Assembly (NCBI GenBank): GCA_031285415.1
Contig: JAITWF010000006.1
Coordinates: 1 to 6,811 of the forward strand
Reading direction: 5' to 3'
Origin: Deferribacteraceae bacterium
GTDB lineage: Bacteria; Chrysiogenota; Deferribacteres; Deferribacterales; JAISNW01
Length of the DNA: 6,811 bases
The notes under the pieces are model-generated. The model was not told where the DNA came from, made no database searches, and saw nothing but the letters and a program-made list of their open reading frames with translations. Below, piece by piece: positions 5,526-6,811 of this stretch (position 1 is the stretch's first letter; every line of letters starts with the position of its first letter). Position numbers and translations under genes: made by a program.

Positions 5526-6419
5526 ATGGCAATTTTTTTCTTTGCAGCACTGCTGTCTTATTTCGTTTATGTTTTTTTCTTCTCCGCAGTATCGGTTGTA
5601 GGTGTCTTTGCGCCCTTTATCCTTCTGAAATTTCTACAGGAAAATCTTTTACCTGGTTTATATATTCTATTCAGCTTTATAGTGCTCTCTGGTCTGCTAT
5701 TTTTCCCATACTATCTGACACTTTACTACATATTAAGCGTTGGGATCCCGATTGCCATCGTATACCTTGCGCACAATAGCTGGCGGATAAGCATTCCGCA
5801 GCGTTTTGGGCTGATATTGGCACCGCTTCCACTATTTGTAGCGGCGATTGTCTTTATCGCTCTATTCAAAGAGCAGACAGCTCTGATCCATGCGCAGCTT
5901 GTGGATTTTATCGAGCAGGGGGTGGAGCCGCTCCTCACCTCCGATCTAGCACGTCTTGATCCATCTAATAAGGCGGCGACCTTCTATAATAATCGTGAAA
6001 CTATCGCAACGTATATCATTGGGCTAATACCAGCGGTGATGTACTGCTATACATATTCCGTACTTTTTTTCACCGAGAGGATATATTATAAGAGTCCGTA
6101 TAAGGGGCTTTTATACCTCCCTGACGCCCTTCTGTGGGTGGTGGTTGCCTCTGGTTTCTGTATGATAGTTCCTGTGCCAGAGCTACGTCTGCCAGGGTTG
6201 AATGGGCTTTTAGTTGCGGCGACGCTCTACTTCTTTAGAGGGTTTGACGTTGTTAAACTTAAACTAATGCAGTGGAATATTCCACCTATGGCGCAGTTTT
6301 TTATCACTATGATGATCTTGATAGAGGTCTACCTGCTAGCAGCGGTCTCTATCCTTGGATTTGCCAGCATTTATATCGACTTTACAAAGCGTAAGAGGGC
6401 AGAAGATGAAGATAAGTAA
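5526..6419 (+). CDS. DUF2232 / YybS-like multi-pass membrane protein
   Basis: This is an integral inner-membrane protein of 297 residues with about eight hydrophobic segments, near 1-30, 40-62, 64-82, 94-114, 160-182, 199-217, 224-240 and 256-283. A soluble loop lies at about 115-158. DUF2232 (YybS-like) proteins typically lie beside rpsF/rpsR and have no firmly assigned biochemical role. The C-terminal half fits the family: LPDALLWVVVASGF (about 198-211), a Gly-Asn-containing GLNGLLVAATLYFFRGFD segment (about 224-241) and the ending GFASIYIDFTKRK before an acidic tail. I chose ATG 5526 (MAIFFFAALL). The frame is open back to ATG 5370, but that would overlap rpsR and translate the palindromic repeat. 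The ribosome binding site is weak: a G run (5507-5512) ends 13 nt upstream, just after the repeat element. The gene end overlaps the next gene by 14 bp. Confidence 0.84.
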   Translation: MAIFFFAALLSYFVYVFFFSAVSVVGVFAPFILLKFLQENLLPGLYILFSFIVLSGLLFFPYYLTLYYILSVGIPIAIVYLAHNSWRISIPQRFGLILAPLPLFVAAIVFIALFKEQTALIHAQLVDFIEQGVEPLLTSDLARLDPSNKAATFYNNRETIATYIIGLIPAVMYCYTYSVLFFTERIYYKSPYKGLLYLPDALLWVVVASGFCMIVPVPELRLPGLNGLLVAATLYFFRGFDVVKLKLMQWNIPPMAQFFITMMILIEVYLLAAVSILGFASIYIDFTKRKRAEDEDK

Positions 6420-6811
6420 GTTTGCAGCACCTAAGATCGCCATGGCTCTTGCCCTCGCCCTTGCGGTGGGTAAAGCTATCGTGGGATATATGAGCGGCTC
6501 GCTTGCTGTAATGAGCTCTGCCATAGACTCTTTAACGGATATCTTCGCCTCTGGCATGAACTACTTCTTTCTAAAGAAGGCGGATGTGCCGCCAGATCAC
6601 GATCACCCCTTTGGACATGGCAAGATGGAGGCGTATGCGCTGTTCTTGCAGTCGGTATTCCTCTTTCTGATAGGTGCTGCGCTTCTGATTGAATCTGTAA
6701 AGCGTGTGAAGGCACCAACTGCGCCAGAGGTAGATGTTGCAACTGTGGCGATGATGATTATCTCTATGCTTGTGAGCGTATTTTTATCTGTAATGCTACG
6801 CCGAGTAGCGA
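6406..6811 (+). CDS. Cation diffusion facilitator family metal efflux protein, N-terminal part (runs off right edge)
   Basis: CDF proteins are inner-membrane antiporters that export Zn2+, Fe2+, Mn2+ or Co2+ against protons, usually as dimers. The 135 visible residues start MKISKFAAPKIAM and have hydrophobic segments near 10-30, 33-55, 76-95 and 108-128. The transport-site aspartates are present in SSAIDSLTD (Asp41 and Asp45). The second-site motif follows as DHDHPFGHGKME (Asp64, His67, His71), with the same spacing as YiiP/FieF Asp68, His71, His75. That match puts it in the FieF-like branch, but the metal cannot be told from this part. About half of a normal ~300-residue protein lies outside the window. 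The ATG has AAGAGGG (6393-6399) 6 nt upstream and overlaps the DUF2232 gene by 14 bp, implying coupled translation. Confidence 0.94.
   Translation, partial: MKISKFAAPKIAMALALALAVGKAIVGYMSGSLAVMSSAIDSLTDIFASGMNYFFLKKADVPPDHDHPFGHGKMEAYALFLQSVFLFLIGAALLIESVKRVKAPTAPEVDVATVAMMIISMLVSVFLSVMLRRVA

Noticed and set aside
6476..6742. Minus-strand ORF opposite the CDF gene
   Set aside because: The plus-strand frame has full CDF motifs with correct metal-site spacing; the antisense frame is a shadow.

Overview
The window reads as an ordinary, densely packed chromosomal stretch from a Gram-negative bacterium of moderate GC content. The phylum is uncertain. The presence of yceD-rpmF-plsX, an msbA-type exporter and an rpsF-ssb-rpsR-DUF2232 cluster fits Deferribacterota or the Geobacter-like (Desulfobacterota) groups. 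That placement is an inference from gene content and order, not from a search. I see no phage genes, transposases, CRISPR arrays, tRNA or rRNA genes, or toxin/defence genes.

Layout. Positions 1-1278 lie on the minus strand: yceD (DUF177), rpmF (ribosomal protein L32) and the first 146 codons of plsX, which continues off the left edge. A near-consensus sigma70 promoter at 1298-1326 drives this operon. The yceD-rpmF gap holds a cluster of short perfect hairpins (674-784). From 1430 to the right edge everything is on the plus strand. First come a small unrecognised protein with a possible small beta-barrel (Sm-like) character, dapF and an msbA-like ABC exporter, tightly packed or overlapping. 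A new promoter (4215-4243), whose -35 overlaps the msbA stop codon, starts rpsF-ssb-rpsR. A second palindromic repeat element (about 5402-5504) separates rpsR from a DUF2232/YybS-like membrane protein gene. The start of a cation diffusion facilitator gene overlaps the end of that gene and runs off the right edge.

How the genes work together. The minus operon joins ribosome/rRNA-linked functions (YceD, L32) to phospholipid synthesis (PlsX). The 1430-4218 group combines lysine/peptidoglycan precursor synthesis (DapF) with envelope lipid export (MsbA-like). The rpsF group makes the S6:S18 ribosomal pair and the single-strand DNA binding protein.

The most interesting points are modest. dapF has no ATG, GTG or TTG that would keep its essential N-terminal GNDF motif, so it probably starts at AUU (1732), overlapping the upstream stop. 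The upstream 102-residue protein is unrecognised. Two unrelated-looking palindromic elements sit inside operons, and one of them can produce a spurious N-terminal extension of the DUF2232 protein. I did not find a convincing novel multi-gene system.
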